DNA of 64,000 nt from an uncultured Tateyamaria sp. (GTDB lineage Bacteria; Pseudomonadota; Alphaproteobacteria; Rhodobacterales; Rhodobacteraceae): assembly GCF_947503465.1 (NCBI RefSeq), contig NZ_CANNDN010000001.1:1240001-1304000 (forward strand), read 5' to 3'. A program made the translations under genes and the position numbers. Below are positions 63,271 to 64,000 of the stretch, one piece after another. Each line of letters begins with the position of its first letter. The stretch's first letter is position 1. The notes beneath the pieces were generated by a model, which saw only the letters and a program-made list of their open reading frames with translations, made no database searches and was not told where the DNA came from.

Positions 63271-64000
63271 TCAGGCGCGGGCCAGAACGAAGTCGTGGGT
63301 GACTTCATAATAGGGGCCGTCCATCCCCGCCTCGGCTATTTTGGCCGCATCCTCGATCAGATCGAATTTGGCCATCAGGCTTTCCTTGACGCCAAAAACG
63401 GCGTCCGAATGGATGTAGGGATCGTCGGGGTCGAAGATGTGGGTGGTGAGGGTTTCGAACCCGTCCGCCTCGATGATGTAGTGCAGGTGCGCCGGGCGGT
63501 ACGGGTGCCGGCCCAGCGCGCCCATCAGCTTGCCCACGGGGCCATCGTCGGGGATGGGATAGTATTTCGGTTTAACACCCTTGAAGTGATAGTGCCCGTC
63601 CGCGCCCGTACGGAACACGCCGCGCAGGTTGAAATCGGGCTGTATCCCCTTTTGCTGCACGTCGTAGAACCCTTCGTCATTGGCCTGCCAGACATCGATC
63701 TTGGTCTGGTCGATGGGGGTGCCGTCCGTATCCAGGATGCGCCCCTTGACCAACATCGGGTCGCCCTTGCCATCGCGGCAGATGTTGTCGCCCATCGCCA
63801 TTTCGGGCGCGTCGGGCAGGTGGAAGGGACCCAGGACGGTGGATTCTGACGCGCCGGACGGTTTGCGGTTGTTGATGGCGTCGACCAGCATCGACACACC
63901 CAGCGTATCGCTGAGCAGGATGAACTCCTGCCGCCAGTCGGTGCACATGTGGCCGGTTTCGGTCAGGAACATGATCGCCTTGAACCACTCCTCGTCCGTC
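63271..64000 (-). CDS. Intradiol ring-cleavage dioxygenase (hydroxyquinol/catechol 1,2-dioxygenase type), 5' end outside window
   Basis: The visible 242 codons run from the window edge (DEEWFKAIMFLTE) to a TGA at 63271. It is an intradiol dioxygenase with the N-terminal helical dimer domain (RQEFILLSDTLGVSMLVDAI) and the Fe(III) site: tyrosines in KPKYYPIPDDG and HPYRPAHLHY, and two histidines in AHLHYIIEAD. HIFDPDDPYIHSDAVFGVK is typical of hydroxyquinol 1,2-dioxygenases, but catechol cannot be excluded. The start codon is beyond 64000. The 226-bp gap to the dehydrogenase gene contains a GGGGGC-type hairpin (63235-63254) that may end this transcript. Confidence 0.9.
   Translation of the reverse strand, partial: TDEEWFKAIMFLTETGHMCTDWRQEFILLSDTLGVSMLVDAINNRKPSGASESTVLGPFHLPDAPEMAMGDNICRDGKGDPMLVKGRILDTDGTPIDQTKIDVWQANDEGFYDVQQKGIQPDFNLRGVFRTGADGHYHFKGVKPKYYPIPDDGPVGKLMGALGRHPYRPAHLHYIIEADGFETLTTHIFDPDDPYIHSDAVFGVKESLMAKFDLIEDAAKIAEAGMDGPYYEVTHDFVLARA

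Overview
This window (about 64 kb, roughly 64% G+C, coding on both strands) looks like the chromosome of an aerobic, heterotrophic alphaproteobacterium of the Rhodobacteraceae / Roseobacter group. Support comes from the aerobic (CobG-type) cobalamin gene set, the gene neighbourhoods (DUF484-xerC, ycjX-GNAT-ycjF-like, an Anbu proteasome cluster, a urease operon with extra genes), the high G+C coding style, and an intergenic repeat family (GGGGGCTCTGCCCCC followed by a TATTTTTGG tail). There is no rRNA, tRNA, CRISPR array, transposase or phage gene; it is mostly backbone plus catabolic genes.

Layout. 0-20 kb is mainly housekeeping: a truncated secreted protein, xerC with a DUF484 gene, an fsa-type aldolase, priA, a DUF3253 protein, ileS, an FAD monooxygenase, a large DUF2339 membrane protein, a ycjX / GNAT / ycjF-like / cNMP-binding reductase operon, truA, and a coupled pair of unknown genes. 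20.4-21.8 kb is a small accessory-looking patch: two short genes with strong ribosome sites and a perfect intrinsic terminator, facing a ribbon-helix-helix-like regulator across a 350-bp repeat-rich control region. 21.8-24 kb holds an acyl-CoA dehydrogenase and a BKACE-family enzyme. 24.1-28.1 kb is a four-gene operon of circularly permuted ATP-grasp, alpha-E, transglutaminase and Anbu proteins.

28.2-45.4 kb is a large cobalamin locus in two divergent arms. The minus arm is cobO, an unrelated small gene, cobQ and an isomerase. The plus arm is DUF1636, cobW, N, G, H, I, J, L, E, M, B, A, F, and is preceded by a recognisable promoter and a complete cobalamin riboswitch. cobK lies antisense between cobJ and cobL, overlapping both. 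CobS/CobT and the amide, nucleotide-loop and side-chain genes (cobC, D, P, U, V) are not in the window.

45.5-53.3 kb is the urease operon ureD-A-B-C-E-F-G, interrupted by a Tat-exported cyclase-family enzyme, an AhpD-like protein, an LprI-like protein and three small or unknown proteins. 53.6-64 kb is catabolic: a non-pyrrolysine MttB-family methyltransferase, an operon of DapA-like lyase, aldehyde dehydrogenase and FAD amine oxidoreductase, a Tat-exported two-subunit molybdenum hydroxylase, a glutathione-dependent formaldehyde dehydrogenase, and an intradiol dioxygenase cut by the window end. A plausible reading is oxidation or demethylation of methylated amines or betaines with formaldehyde removal, next to an aromatic ring-cleavage gene.

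Most notable items: the Anbu/ATP-grasp cluster, the small-gene island with its repeat-rich control region, the antisense cobK with overlapping starts, the foreign-looking gene inside the cobO-cobQ arm, four perfect copies of the palindrome TGTCCCCGCGGGGACA, and a repeat that forms both of two convergent gene junctions.
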